Assembly: GCA_023406965.1 (NCBI GenBank)
Contig: JAEXTI010000148.1
Span: 1 to 5,872, forward strand
DNA length: 5,872 bases
Direction: 5' to 3'
Source of the DNA: Chloroflexota bacterium
GTDB lineage: Bacteria; Chloroflexota; Anaerolineae; Anaerolineales; Anaerolineaceae
The notes below the pieces were generated by a model that had not been told where the DNA came from, ran no database searches, and worked only from the letters and a program-made list of their open reading frames with translations. This document shows positions 1 to 5,795 of this stretch, piece after piece. Each line of letters starts with the position of its first letter. Within the stretch, counting starts at the first letter, position 1. The position numbers and the translations under genes are program-made.

Positions 1-89
1 CGCTCAACCCCGGCGAGCAGGTGGCGGTGCGCGGGGGCAAACTCAGCGCGCGGTTGTACCCCAATTGGGGGCGGGTGCTGGTGCGCTAA
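1..89 (+). CDS. C-terminal end of an unidentified protein (partial)
   Basis: An open frame with codons starting at position 3 runs from the left edge to a TAA at 87-89. Its 28 visible residues begin LNPGEQVAVRGG and end in NWGRVLVR. The tail is basic, with four Arg and one Lys, and contains no motif I can assign to a family. It is on the same strand as everything downstream, and its stop is 17 bases before the next ATG. The TATAAT of the next gene begins 5 bases after the stop, so the downstream gene probably has its own promoter even if some read-through occurs. The frame has typical GC-rich codon use and no internal stop, which is the only support for it being coding. Confidence 0.55.
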   Translation, partial: LNPGEQVAVRGGKLSARLYPNWGRVLVR

Positions 90-94
90 AACGG

Positions 95-107
95 TATAAT
101 CGGCGCA
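95..107 (+). promoter_or_regulatory. Probable leaderless promoter (-10 TATAAT) of the pyruvate-kinase-like gene
   Basis: A perfect TATAAT occupies 95-100. With the usual six bases between the -10 hexamer and the start point, transcription would begin at A107, the first base of the ATG. There is no purine-rich ribosome binding site between the previous stop codon and the ATG, which fits a leaderless mRNA. The -35 region expected around 71-79 has no good TTGACA match, so the promoter assignment rests on the -10 box and its exact spacing. Confidence 0.6.
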
Positions 108-1078
108 TGAGCTATCACATCATTGCAACCCTGGGACCTGCCAGCGCCGAACCGGACCTCTGGTGGCAGCTGCTGGCGGCGGGAGCTGGCGGTTTTCGGC
201 TGAACACCTCTCACCTCAGCCTGGATGATTTGGACGGCTGGCTGGAGCGGTTGGCGGGTTTCCGAGCCGGGCATGGCGCGGATTTCGTTGTGACGTTGGA
301 TTTGCAGGGTAGCAAGTGGCGCGTGGGGCAGTTTCCCGCGTTTGAACTGGCCGCCGGGCAAATCGTTGAGTTAATCCTGGCGAGCGAAACGGACCACCCA
401 GGTTGCCTGCCGGTGCCTCATGCCGACTTCTTCTGGGCGGCGCAAGTTTCCGGCGGCGAGATTGTACTCAACGATGCCAAAAGCCGGATGGTAATCGAAT
501 CAACAGGCGTCGACCGGGTGCGAGCACGGGTGACACTGGGCGGGCAGATTTCGGCGCACAAGGGGGTCACCTTCGATCAATCCGACTTTCGCAAGGAAGA
601 TCTCAATGAAAAAGATCGTGAAATCGTCCTCAGCACCCAGGGGCTGGGCTGGGTGGATTATGCCGTGTCTTATGTTCGCGATGGGCAGGAGATGCGTGCT
701 TACCGCAAGGCTTTGGGCGCCGAGACGCGCCTGATCGCCAAGTTGGAGCGCCGCCCGGCGCTGGAGGATGTCGCCGAGATTGCCGCGCAGGTGGAGGGGC
801 TGTGGTTGTGCCGGGGTGATTTGGGTGCAGAGTTGGGATTGGCGGGCATGGCTGCCGCCGCGCACTGCTTTGCCTCGCGGGTGCCTAACCTGCCTTGCCC
901 TGCTTTTTTGGCTGGCCAGGTGCTGGAGCACATGACCACGCATCCCACTCCTACCCGCGCGGAGATATGCGGGATCTATGACGCGCTAAAAGCCGGATAT
1001 CGCGGCGTGGTGCTTTCGGATGAGACTGCCATCGGAGTGAACCCTGTGCGGGCGGTGCAAGCGGCCAGAGAAATGTAA
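107..1078 (+). CDS. Pyruvate-kinase-like protein, short form lacking the C-terminal domain
   Basis: The 323-aa protein follows the pyruvate kinase pattern through the catalytic barrel. The opening IIATLGPAS is followed by RLNTSH (R31, N33, S35, H36), the LDLQGSKWR loop (D65, R72), a shortened B domain at about 75-155, KGV at 152-154, LNEKD at 166-170, the catalytic Lys in IAKLE (K212, E214), RGDLG (D238), PTRAE at 282-286 and LSDETA at 303-308. Ordinary bacterial enzymes are about 470 aa; this one ends after the barrel and lacks the C-terminal allosteric domain. The active-site Thr of the ATQMLESM motif is Gly here (AGQVLEHM, G270). The Glu of the usual GPEIR motif is Lys (K70), a change linked to K+-independence in true pyruvate kinases. 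The reaction may therefore be PEP + ADP to pyruvate + ATP, or something related; the Thr loss makes that uncertain. The ATG at 107 was chosen over an upstream TTG at 65 because homology starts there and TATAAT sits just before it. Confidence 0.85.
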   Translation: MSYHIIATLGPASAEPDLWWQLLAAGAGGFRLNTSHLSLDDLDGWLERLAGFRAGHGADFVVTLDLQGSKWRVGQFPAFELAAGQIVELILASETDHPGCLPVPHADFFWAAQVSGGEIVLNDAKSRMVIESTGVDRVRARVTLGGQISAHKGVTFDQSDFRKEDLNEKDREIVLSTQGLGWVDYAVSYVRDGQEMRAYRKALGAETRLIAKLERRPALEDVAEIAAQVEGLWLCRGDLGAELGLAGMAAAAHCFASRVPNLPCPAFLAGQVLEHMTTHPTPTRAEICGIYDALKAGYRGVVLSDETAIGVNPVRAVQAAREM

Positions 1079-1086
1079 CTACTCAG
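1075..1086 (+). repeat. Copy 1 of 12-base repeat GTAACTACTCAG, over a stop codon
   Basis: This 12-mer contains the TAA of the pyruvate-kinase-like gene and is identical to 5792-5803, which contains the TAA of the cobalamin protein. In both cases it is followed within about 30-45 bases by a GT-rich stretch and a fold-back. It may mark the edge of a dispersed 3'-end repeat, or be coincidence. Confidence 0.35.
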
Positions 1087-1094
1087 CCAGATGC

Positions 1095-1166
1095 GGAGGA
1101 GGTCTGAAATTGAGGTGTGTGGGGTGCGAAGCACTCCACACACCTCGATTTCAGGATCTTTCCTCT
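1095..1166. terminator. Very long hairpin between the pyruvate-kinase-like and LacI-family genes
   Basis: Bases 1104-1127 pair with 1131-1154 in a continuous 24-bp stem with only two G-U pairs (1111/1147 and 1123/1135) and a GAA loop. The apex, 1126-1132, is GCGAAGC, known as an exceptionally stable DNA mini-hairpin. After an internal loop, 1096-1100 (GAGGA) also pairs with 1161-1165 (TCCTC). The hairpin begins 16 bases after the upstream stop and ends just before the LacI-family -35. Position favours a transcription terminator or insulator, but there is no clean T-run on either side, only GATCTTTCCTCT on the right. It could instead be a mobile or REP-like palindromic repeat. The structure is clear; its role is inferred. 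Confidence 0.6.
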
Positions 1167-1172
1167 AAAATA

Positions 1173-1210
1173 TTGTTTTTCCAAAACGTTTTGGTTTATA
1201 ATGCTGATTA
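1173..1210 (+). promoter_or_regulatory. Promoter of the LacI-family gene, probably leaderless
   Basis: The -10 is a perfect TATAAT at 1197-1202. A weak -35, TTGTTT, lies at 1173-1178 with 18-base spacing. The predicted start point is 1209-1210, on or next to the A of the ATG at 1210. No ribosome binding site precedes that ATG, and the in-frame ATG at 1201 overlaps the -10 box, so it is unlikely to be in the transcript. Confidence 0.65.
1181..1194. promoter_or_regulatory. LacI-family operator, perfect palindrome CCAAAACGTTTTGG
   Basis: This 14-bp sequence is its own reverse complement and has a central CG. That is the hallmark of LacI/GalR-family operators, where the hinge-helix Leu inserts at the central step. 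It lies wholly between the -35 and -10 of the gene for a LacI-family protein that retains this Leu (L54). Binding here would block RNA polymerase, so negative autoregulation is the simple reading. I found no second perfect copy in the window. Confidence 0.7.
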
Positions 1211-2223
1211 TGATCACCATTCGGGATGTGGCTCGCCGGTTGAATCTTTCCATCACCACCGTCTCGCGCGCCCTGGACGGCTATGACGACGTGGCTGAAG
1301 AAACGCGCCGCCAGGTAATTGAGGTGGCAAAGGAGATGGGCTATACCCCCAACCGCGCCGCTCGCGAGCTGCGCCGCCAGCGCACCGACACGCTCGGCTA
1401 CATCCTCCCGGCCGATAAGCCGCAGTTTGCCGACCCGTTCATCGCTGAGTTTATCGCCGGGCTGGGCGACGAAGCCGCCGCCAACAATTACGATCTGTTG
1501 GTGTCTACGGCTCCGGCTGAGTCGGCGCAGGAGAAGGCCCTCTATCAGCGCTGGGTGCAGGGCGGCAAGGTGGACGGGCTGGTGCTCAACTATACCCGCC
1601 TGCGCGATTGGCGCGTCCAGTACCTGACGCAACAAAAGAAGCCCTTTGTATCATTGGAGCGTTCGCTGGATGATGTGGAGTTTGTCGGCGTGGAGGTTGA
1701 CCCCGGCGAAGGCTATGCCGAGTTGATTGATTACCTGGTCGGCATGGGGCACAGCCGAATCGCTTTTGTTGGCGCCTGGCGCGAGTTGAAGATTCAGTAT
1801 GACCGCTTTGCGGCATTTGAGCGGTGTTTGAGCAGTGCCGCGGTGCTCATCGACCCGGCCCTGGTGCTGGAGGGCGATTTGACCCTGGAGGGGGGCTATC
1901 GGGCGGCGCAGCTCCTGTTCTCGCTCAGCCGGCCACCCACCGCGGTGGTTTGCGTGAACGACCTGACCGCTATTGGAGCCTTGCACGCTGCCCATGAGAT
2001 GGGGCTGCGCATTGGGCAAGATATAGCCGTAGCTGGATTCGATGGAATCATGGGCGCAGCTCACACCAACCCGCCGCTCACCACCCTCGACCAACCGGTT
2101 TACACCATCGCACGGAAGCTGGTCAGTTTGCTGCTGGGGTTAATCTCGGGGGCAGAGATTCCCGAACGGCAGGTATGCCTCCAACCCAAACTTTTGATTC
2201 GCGAATCGACTGGCGGTAGATAA
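1210..2223 (+). CDS. LacI/GalR-family transcriptional regulator
   Basis: The 337-aa product has the family's standard layout. An N-terminal helix-turn-helix covers about 2-25 (ITIRDVARRLNLS then TTVSRAL). Next come the connecting helices (ETRRQVIEVAKEMGYTPN) and a hinge helix around 49-57 (RAARELRRQ) with the minor-groove Leu at L54. A periplasmic-binding-protein-like effector domain runs from about 62 to the end, including DPFIAEFIAGL, VDGLVLN, GHSRIAFVG, the ND pair N250-D251 and AVAGFDGI at 273-280. Members of this family bind DNA as dimers and usually respond to a sugar, nucleoside or metabolite; the ligand cannot be read from the sequence. Length is typical. Start 1210 was chosen because MITIRDVARR is the usual family start and the upstream ATG at 1201 lies inside the -10 box. 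It is probably autoregulated through the palindrome at 1181-1194. No sugar-uptake or catabolic gene is adjacent to suggest a target pathway. Confidence 0.93.
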   Translation: MITIRDVARRLNLSITTVSRALDGYDDVAEETRRQVIEVAKEMGYTPNRAARELRRQRTDTLGYILPADKPQFADPFIAEFIAGLGDEAAANNYDLLVSTAPAESAQEKALYQRWVQGGKVDGLVLNYTRLRDWRVQYLTQQKKPFVSLERSLDDVEFVGVEVDPGEGYAELIDYLVGMGHSRIAFVGAWRELKIQYDRFAAFERCLSSAAVLIDPALVLEGDLTLEGGYRAAQLLFSLSRPPTAVVCVNDLTAIGALHAAHEMGLRIGQDIAVAGFDGIMGAAHTNPPLTTLDQPVYTIARKLVSLLLGLISGAEIPERQVCLQPKLLIRESTGGR

Positions 2224-2252
2224 CGCGTCTACACGCCGCCCTCAGGTTTTTT
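2212..2252 (+). terminator. Terminator-like hairpin at the end of the LacI-family gene
   Basis: GGCG (2212-2215) pairs with CGCC (2234-2237) and GTAGA (2216-2220) with TCTAC (2228-2232), giving nine pairs with one bulged A at 2233. The TAA stop lies in the loop. A run of six T occurs at 2247-2252, about nine bases after the stem. That is further away than in a textbook intrinsic terminator, so efficiency is doubtful. A smaller repeat, TCAGG (2242-2246) with CCTGA (2259-2263), overlaps this region and could form an alternative fold. Confidence 0.45.
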
Positions 2253-2295
2253 CAAACGCCTGAACTTCCACCGGCTGGATCCAGTTCTTCTTCCC

Positions 2296-2301
2296 AGGAG
2301 G
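2296..2301 (+). promoter_or_regulatory. Shine-Dalgarno site AGGAGG of the CBS-domain gene
   Basis: A consensus AGGAGG lies four bases before the ATG at 2306 and fixes the start. It contrasts with the pyruvate-kinase-like and LacI-family genes, which have no such site. I see no convincing promoter in 2224-2295. Confidence 0.8.
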
Positions 2302-2305
2302 CGAA

Positions 2306-2776
2306 ATGCTGATCCGAGATTACATGAAACGCAACGTTTTTTACGTGCATACCACCACGACCATTGGCGAGGCGGCGCGACTGTTCGTTGAAAAGCACAT
2401 CGGCACGCTGCCGGTGGTGGACGAAAACGGACGGTTGCGGGGGCTGCTGCCGCTGCGCAGCATGCTGCTGCTGGTCATGCCGGATTTTGTCAGCCTGGTG
2501 GAAGATTTTGATTTTGTTTCCGATTTCGGCGCGGCTGAATTGCGCGTTCCCGACTCGGCCACTCTCAATCGCCCAGTCACCGATATCATGCTGAGGCCGG
2601 AAAGTATCGAAGAAACCTCTGGGCTGCTGCGGGCTTCGGCTGTGCTCAACCAGCACCAGTTGCACGACCTGCCGGTAGTGGATCAACAGGGCAAGCTGGT
2701 GGGAATCGTCTCGCGGGTGGATGTGGGCACGGGGTTTCTTTCACGCTGGAATATCACCCAGGCAGGCGCGGCATGA
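2306..2776 (+). CDS. Tandem CBS-domain protein, likely regulator of the adjacent transporter
   Basis: The 156-aa soluble protein has two CBS motifs. The first spans about 1-56 and includes IGTLPVVDENGRLRGLLPL; the second spans about 90-145 and includes HDLPVVDQQGKLVGIVSR. Each starts with the typical D-x-M segment (IRDYMKRN, VTDIMLRP). A linker of about 30 residues (MPDFVSLVEDFDFVSDFGAAE) separates them and is longer than in minimal CBS pairs. Such pairs commonly bind adenosine nucleotides and adjust the activity of a partner. No catalytic domain or membrane segment is present. The stop overlaps the start of the next gene as ATGA (2773-2776), so the two are translationally coupled. The partner is therefore very likely the ArsB/NhaD-type permease. 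Control of the permease is inferred from context, not seen. Confidence 0.9.
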   Translation: MLIRDYMKRNVFYVHTTTTIGEAARLFVEKHIGTLPVVDENGRLRGLLPLRSMLLLVMPDFVSLVEDFDFVSDFGAAELRVPDSATLNRPVTDIMLRPESIEETSGLLRASAVLNQHQLHDLPVVDQQGKLVGIVSRVDVGTGFLSRWNITQAGAA

Positions 2777-4065
2777 CAGCGGGCATCGTCGCTACCCTCA
2801 TCTTTGCCGCCACGCTGTACCTCGTATTTGCCGAGAAATTGAACCGCACGATTGCTTCTGTGGCCGGAGCAGCGCTGATGCTTGTCGCGGGCATGTTGCT
2901 CGGCTTTTACAGTGAAGAGCAGGCCATCGAGTCGGTGGATTTGGAGACGCTGGGCCTGTTAATTGGCATGATGACCCTGGTGGCGCTCATCGCGCCCACC
3001 GGGTTTTTCCAGTACCTGGCTGTGAAGGCAGCCCGCTTTTCAAAAGGCAAACCGCTGCGCCTGCTGGTTCTGTTGGGCACCATCACCACGCTGCTGTCCA
3101 TGTTCCTGGATAACGTCACAACAGTGGTACTGATCGCCCCGGTGACCATTTTGATCTGTGAAATTCTAGGCATCAGCCCGGCTCCGCTGTTGATGGCCGA
3201 AGCGTTGCTCTCCGATACCGGCGGTATTGCCACCCTGGTGGGCGACCCGCCCAACGTGCTGATCGCTTCTGCGTCAGGGTTGACGTTTGCAGATTTCCTG
3301 ACGCATTCCTTGCCGCTGGTGGTGGTGGCCTGGTTGGCCGCCTTGCTCACCCTGAGTTTCCTGTTTCGCCGTGAATTGGCCCAACCACCGGCGGATCCCG
3401 AAGCAATTTTGAGTCTGGATCCCAAAGCAGCCCTGGACGATTGGGTTACCGCCCGCAAAGTGTTGATCGTGCTGGCCGGGGCCATTGTGTTCTTCTTTCT
3501 GGAGCGGTTGTTGGGAATTTCGCCTGCTTTTGTGGCCCTCACCGCGGCTGCGGTGGCCCTGGTGTGGGTGCGGCCCGCCGATGTTCGCAAGACTTTTGAA
3601 CGCGTTGAATGGAGCGTGCTGATTTTCTTCGCGGCGCTGTTCATTCTGGTGGGAGGATTGGAGGCAGCCGGAGTGCTGCACGAACTGACCAATCTCATTA
3701 TGAATTTTGGAAATTCCAACCCTGTTCTCTTAGGGGTGGGGTTGATGTGGCTGGTTGCAGCGCTCTCTGCCGTGGTCGACAATGTCCCCATCACTATCGC
3801 CATCATCCCGGTGATTCAGGGGCTGGCAGCCAAGGGCATTAACGTGCAGCCGCTGTGGTGGGCACTGGCTTTTGGGGCCGGGTTGGGCGGCAATGGCACC
3901 ATCATCGGCTCGACCGCCAACGTGGTGGTGGCCTCGCTTTCCGAGCGCACTCGTACGCCCATCACGGCCAAATTATGGAACAAACGCGGGCTGCCGGTCA
4001 TGCTGGTCACCCTGGTGGTCATCACTATTTTGTATAGTATCGCTTATCCGTTTTACGCCCGTTAA
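2773..4065 (+). CDS. ArsB/NhaD-type ion transporter permease (IT superfamily)
   Basis: The 430-aa protein is almost entirely hydrophobic, with around 10-12 membrane segments. It shows the duplicated signatures of the ion-transporter superfamily. In the first half these are SMFLDNVTTVVLIAP (D113, N114) and GDPPNVLIAS (157-166). The second half has SAVVDNVPITIAIIP (D336, N337) and GSTANVVVAS (379-388). The two copies match the inverted-repeat fold in which paired helical hairpins form the substrate site. A charged cytoplasmic-type loop at about 199-228 separates the halves. Family members export arsenite, exchange Na+ for H+, or move dicarboxylates or other ions; these cannot be told apart here. 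There is no arsR, arsC or arsA gene nearby, so an arsenic role is not supported. Translation is coupled to the CBS gene by a 4-base overlap with no separate promoter. Length is normal for ArsB/NhaD-type proteins. Confidence 0.9.
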   Translation: MTAGIVATLIFAATLYLVFAEKLNRTIASVAGAALMLVAGMLLGFYSEEQAIESVDLETLGLLIGMMTLVALIAPTGFFQYLAVKAARFSKGKPLRLLVLLGTITTLLSMFLDNVTTVVLIAPVTILICEILGISPAPLLMAEALLSDTGGIATLVGDPPNVLIASASGLTFADFLTHSLPLVVVAWLAALLTLSFLFRRELAQPPADPEAILSLDPKAALDDWVTARKVLIVLAGAIVFFFLERLLGISPAFVALTAAAVALVWVRPADVRKTFERVEWSVLIFFAALFILVGGLEAAGVLHELTNLIMNFGNSNPVLLGVGLMWLVAALSAVVDNVPITIAIIPVIQGLAAKGINVQPLWWALAFGAGLGGNGTIIGSTANVVVASLSERTRTPITAKLWNKRGLPVMLVTLVVITILYSIAYPFYAR

Positions 4066-4080
4066 CGCCGCGGGCATCAT

Positions 4081-4135
4081 TCAAAACACGGTTTCAGAAT
4101 AACAGCAATTTGGATTGAACACAGCCCTGTTTTGA
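4081..4135. repeat. Eight-base inverted repeat in the leader of the cobalamin-protein gene
   Basis: TCAAAACA (4081-4088) is perfectly complementary to TGTTTTGA (4128-4135), with 39 bases between. A weaker inner pairing, GTTT (4091-4094) with GAAC (4117-4120), is nested inside. The right arm directly abuts the ribosome binding site of the gene starting at 4152, so folding could influence translation. No cobalamin-riboswitch B12 box is visible and the 86-base gap is too short for one. No clear promoter was found in the gap either. Confidence 0.35.
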
Positions 4136-4137
4136 GA

Positions 4138-4145
4138 AAGGAAGG
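4138..4145 (+). promoter_or_regulatory. Shine-Dalgarno site of the cobalamin-binding protein gene
   Basis: The purine-rich AAGGAAGG ends six bases before the ATG at 4152, supporting this start. Confidence 0.75.
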
Positions 4146-4151
4146 AAAACG

Positions 4152-5795
4152 ATGAAAACTGTAATCGCCGCCGCATTGGGAGAATGCGTCCATGTTGCCG
4201 GTGTGTCGAACTTCTTGCGCCTGGCTGAGCTGGCCGGCTGGCGCACCGAATTTTTAGGGCCGGCTGTGCCTGTAGATGAGGTGTTGAAGGCTGCCCAAAA
4301 AGCCGCCCAGAGCATTGCACCCGAAGATTTGCTGGTGGGTGTATCCTACCGCCTGACCCCCGAGACCGGCGAACGGCTGTTGGGGCAGTTTGCCGAGGAA
4401 TTTAGCAGCCTGCACGAAGCCGGGGTGCGCTTTGCTTTTGCCGGAACGCCTCCGGTGGCGGAGCGAGTCGAGCAGATTGGCTTCTTTGAGAAGATCTTCA
4501 ACGGCAGTGAAACCCCCGAGCAAGTGTTGGCTTACTTGAAGGGGCGGCCTGCTGGTGATTTGACCCAGGCAGATTATCCGCAGCGCGCCGTAGATCGCAT
4601 TTGTTGGCGCGCGCCCTATCCCATTTTGCGCCATCACTTCGGCCTGCCGACGATGGAGGCGACCATTGAGGGTATTCGCAAGATTGCCGATGCCGAAGCG
4701 CTGGATTTGATCTCGTTGGGCACCGACCAGGATGCCCAGGAGAACTTCTTCCATCCCGAGCGCCAGGATCCGCGCCGCAAGGGCGCAGGCGGGGTGCCGG
4801 TGCGCACGGAAGACGACTTGCGCGCCCTCTATGAGGCCAGCCGCCGGGGCAACTTCCCCATGCTGCGCGCTTATTCGGGCACCGATGATTTCATCCGTTA
4901 CGCCGAGGTGCTGACTGAAACCATTCACAACGCGTGGTGCGCTATTCCTTTGTTCTGGTTCAACCGCATGGACGGGCGCGGACCGTGGGACCTGGAAGGC
5001 TCGATCCGCGAGCACCAACAGGTGATGGCCTGGTACGGGCAGCGTGACATCCCCGTGGAACTGAATGAGCCGCACCATTGGGGTATGCGCGATTCATCGG
5101 ATACGGTTTTTGTCGTTTCGGCTTTCCTGGCAGCCTATAACGCCCGCCAGTATGGCGTGAAAGATTACTTTGCGCAGATGATGTTCAACAGTCCGCCCGG
5201 TCTCAGCGACGCGATGGACCTGGCCAAGATGCTGGCTGTGCTGGAGATGATTGCCCCATTGGAAAGCCCCGATTTTCGCATTTGGCGCCAGACGCGGATT
5301 GGCTTGCTCTCGCACCCATTGGATGTGGATGCCGCCCGCGGCCACCTGGCCGCAAGCACCTACCTGCAAATGGCCCTCAAACCGCATATCTATCACATTG
5401 TCGGGCACACTGAAGCCGACCATGCCGCGACGGCCGAGGATGTGATCGAGGCCAGCAAGATTGTGCGCCGGGCGATCCAAAATGCGATGGGAGCGCCGGA
5501 CAGCACCCAGGCCGAGGAAGTGCAGGAGCGAAAAAATACTTTGATTGAGGAGGCACGCGAGTTACTGGTAAAAATCCGCGGGCTGGCCGAGCCTGACACC
5601 GCCGACCCATGGGCCGACGCAGCCACGCTGGCCCGCTCGGTGACCAGTGGTTTGATGGACGCGCCGCAGTTGAAAAACAATCCCTTTGGCCGTGGCCTGG
5701 CGCGCACTCGCATTTTACGGGGGGCATGCGTTGCCGTGGATGAAAAGGGAATTCCGCTCTCGCCGCGGGAGAGGAAATATATCGACTTAACGTAA
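4152..5795 (+). CDS. Cobalamin-binding-domain protein with glutamate-mutase-like TIM barrel
   Basis: The 547-aa protein appears to have two main parts. Residues 1-130 resemble a B12-binding Rossmann domain. They contain CVHVAGVSNF (C12, H14, G17), matching the DxHxxG cobalt-ligand motif with the first Asp replaced by Cys; VSYRL (64-68) in the place of the SxL motif; and FAGTPP at 96-101. Residues of about 150-450 look like the barrel of glutamate mutase subunit E and related B12 mutases. Landmarks are GGVPVRTEDDL, LRAYSGTDDF, NAWCAIPLFWFNRMDGRG, PVELNEPHHW, FLAAYNARQYGVKDY, MMFNSPPG, ASTYLQMALKPHI and EADHAATAEDVIEAS. A charged helix follows at about 455-477 and then a C-terminal tail. The likely role is adenosylcobalamin-dependent radical rearrangement of an unknown substrate; a corrinoid-binding non-mutase role is possible. 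In glutamate mutase the B12 domain is a separate protein, and in methylmalonyl-CoA mutase it follows the barrel, so the order here is distinctive. It is about 86 bases from the transporter gene, and shared transcription is uncertain. Confidence 0.75.
   Translation: MKTVIAAALGECVHVAGVSNFLRLAELAGWRTEFLGPAVPVDEVLKAAQKAAQSIAPEDLLVGVSYRLTPETGERLLGQFAEEFSSLHEAGVRFAFAGTPPVAERVEQIGFFEKIFNGSETPEQVLAYLKGRPAGDLTQADYPQRAVDRICWRAPYPILRHHFGLPTMEATIEGIRKIADAEALDLISLGTDQDAQENFFHPERQDPRRKGAGGVPVRTEDDLRALYEASRRGNFPMLRAYSGTDDFIRYAEVLTETIHNAWCAIPLFWFNRMDGRGPWDLEGSIREHQQVMAWYGQRDIPVELNEPHHWGMRDSSDTVFVVSAFLAAYNARQYGVKDYFAQMMFNSPPGLSDAMDLAKMLAVLEMIAPLESPDFRIWRQTRIGLLSHPLDVDAARGHLAASTYLQMALKPHIYHIVGHTEADHAATAEDVIEASKIVRRAIQNAMGAPDSTQAEEVQERKNTLIEEARELLVKIRGLAEPDTADPWADAATLARSVTSGLMDAPQLKNNPFGRGLARTRILRGACVAVDEKGIPLSPRERKYIDLT

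Noticed and set aside
65..106. Upstream TTG start extending the pyruvate-kinase-like protein by 14 residues
   Set aside because: The extension overlaps the end of the previous gene, spans the TATAAT box and shows no homology to pyruvate kinase; the ATG at 107 fits the family start.
2275..2284. Palindrome CTGGATCCAG before the CBS gene as an operator
   Set aside because: Ten bases only, no promoter elements around it and no matching copy in the window; expected now and then by chance.
2331..2342. Second LacI-type operator (core AACGTTTT) inside the start of the CBS gene
   Set aside because: Only 9 of 14 bases match the palindrome at 1181-1194, the left half is not symmetrical and it lies within coding sequence.
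2907..3806. Long minus-strand open frame (299 aa) opposite the transporter gene
   Set aside because: Its composition (Ser/Thr/Arg/Asn-rich, no domain) is that of an antisense shadow of a hydrophobic membrane protein, and the plus-strand gene is unmistakable.
4033..4038. TATAGT as a -10 box for the cobalamin protein gene
   Set aside because: It lies inside the transporter coding region with no acceptable -35 at the right spacing and would give a leader of more than 100 bases.
4057..4075. GCCCG...CGGGC hairpin at the transporter stop codon as a terminator
   Set aside because: Only five base pairs with a nine-base loop and no T-run after it.
4066..4151. Possible cobalamin riboswitch before the B12-domain gene
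   Set aside because: The gap is only 86 bases and lacks the conserved B12 box; only a simple inverted repeat is present.
4254..5078. Minus-strand open frame (274 aa) opposite the cobalamin protein gene
   Set aside because: No recognisable domain; the plus strand encodes clear conserved motifs throughout, so this is a shadow of GC-rich coding sequence.
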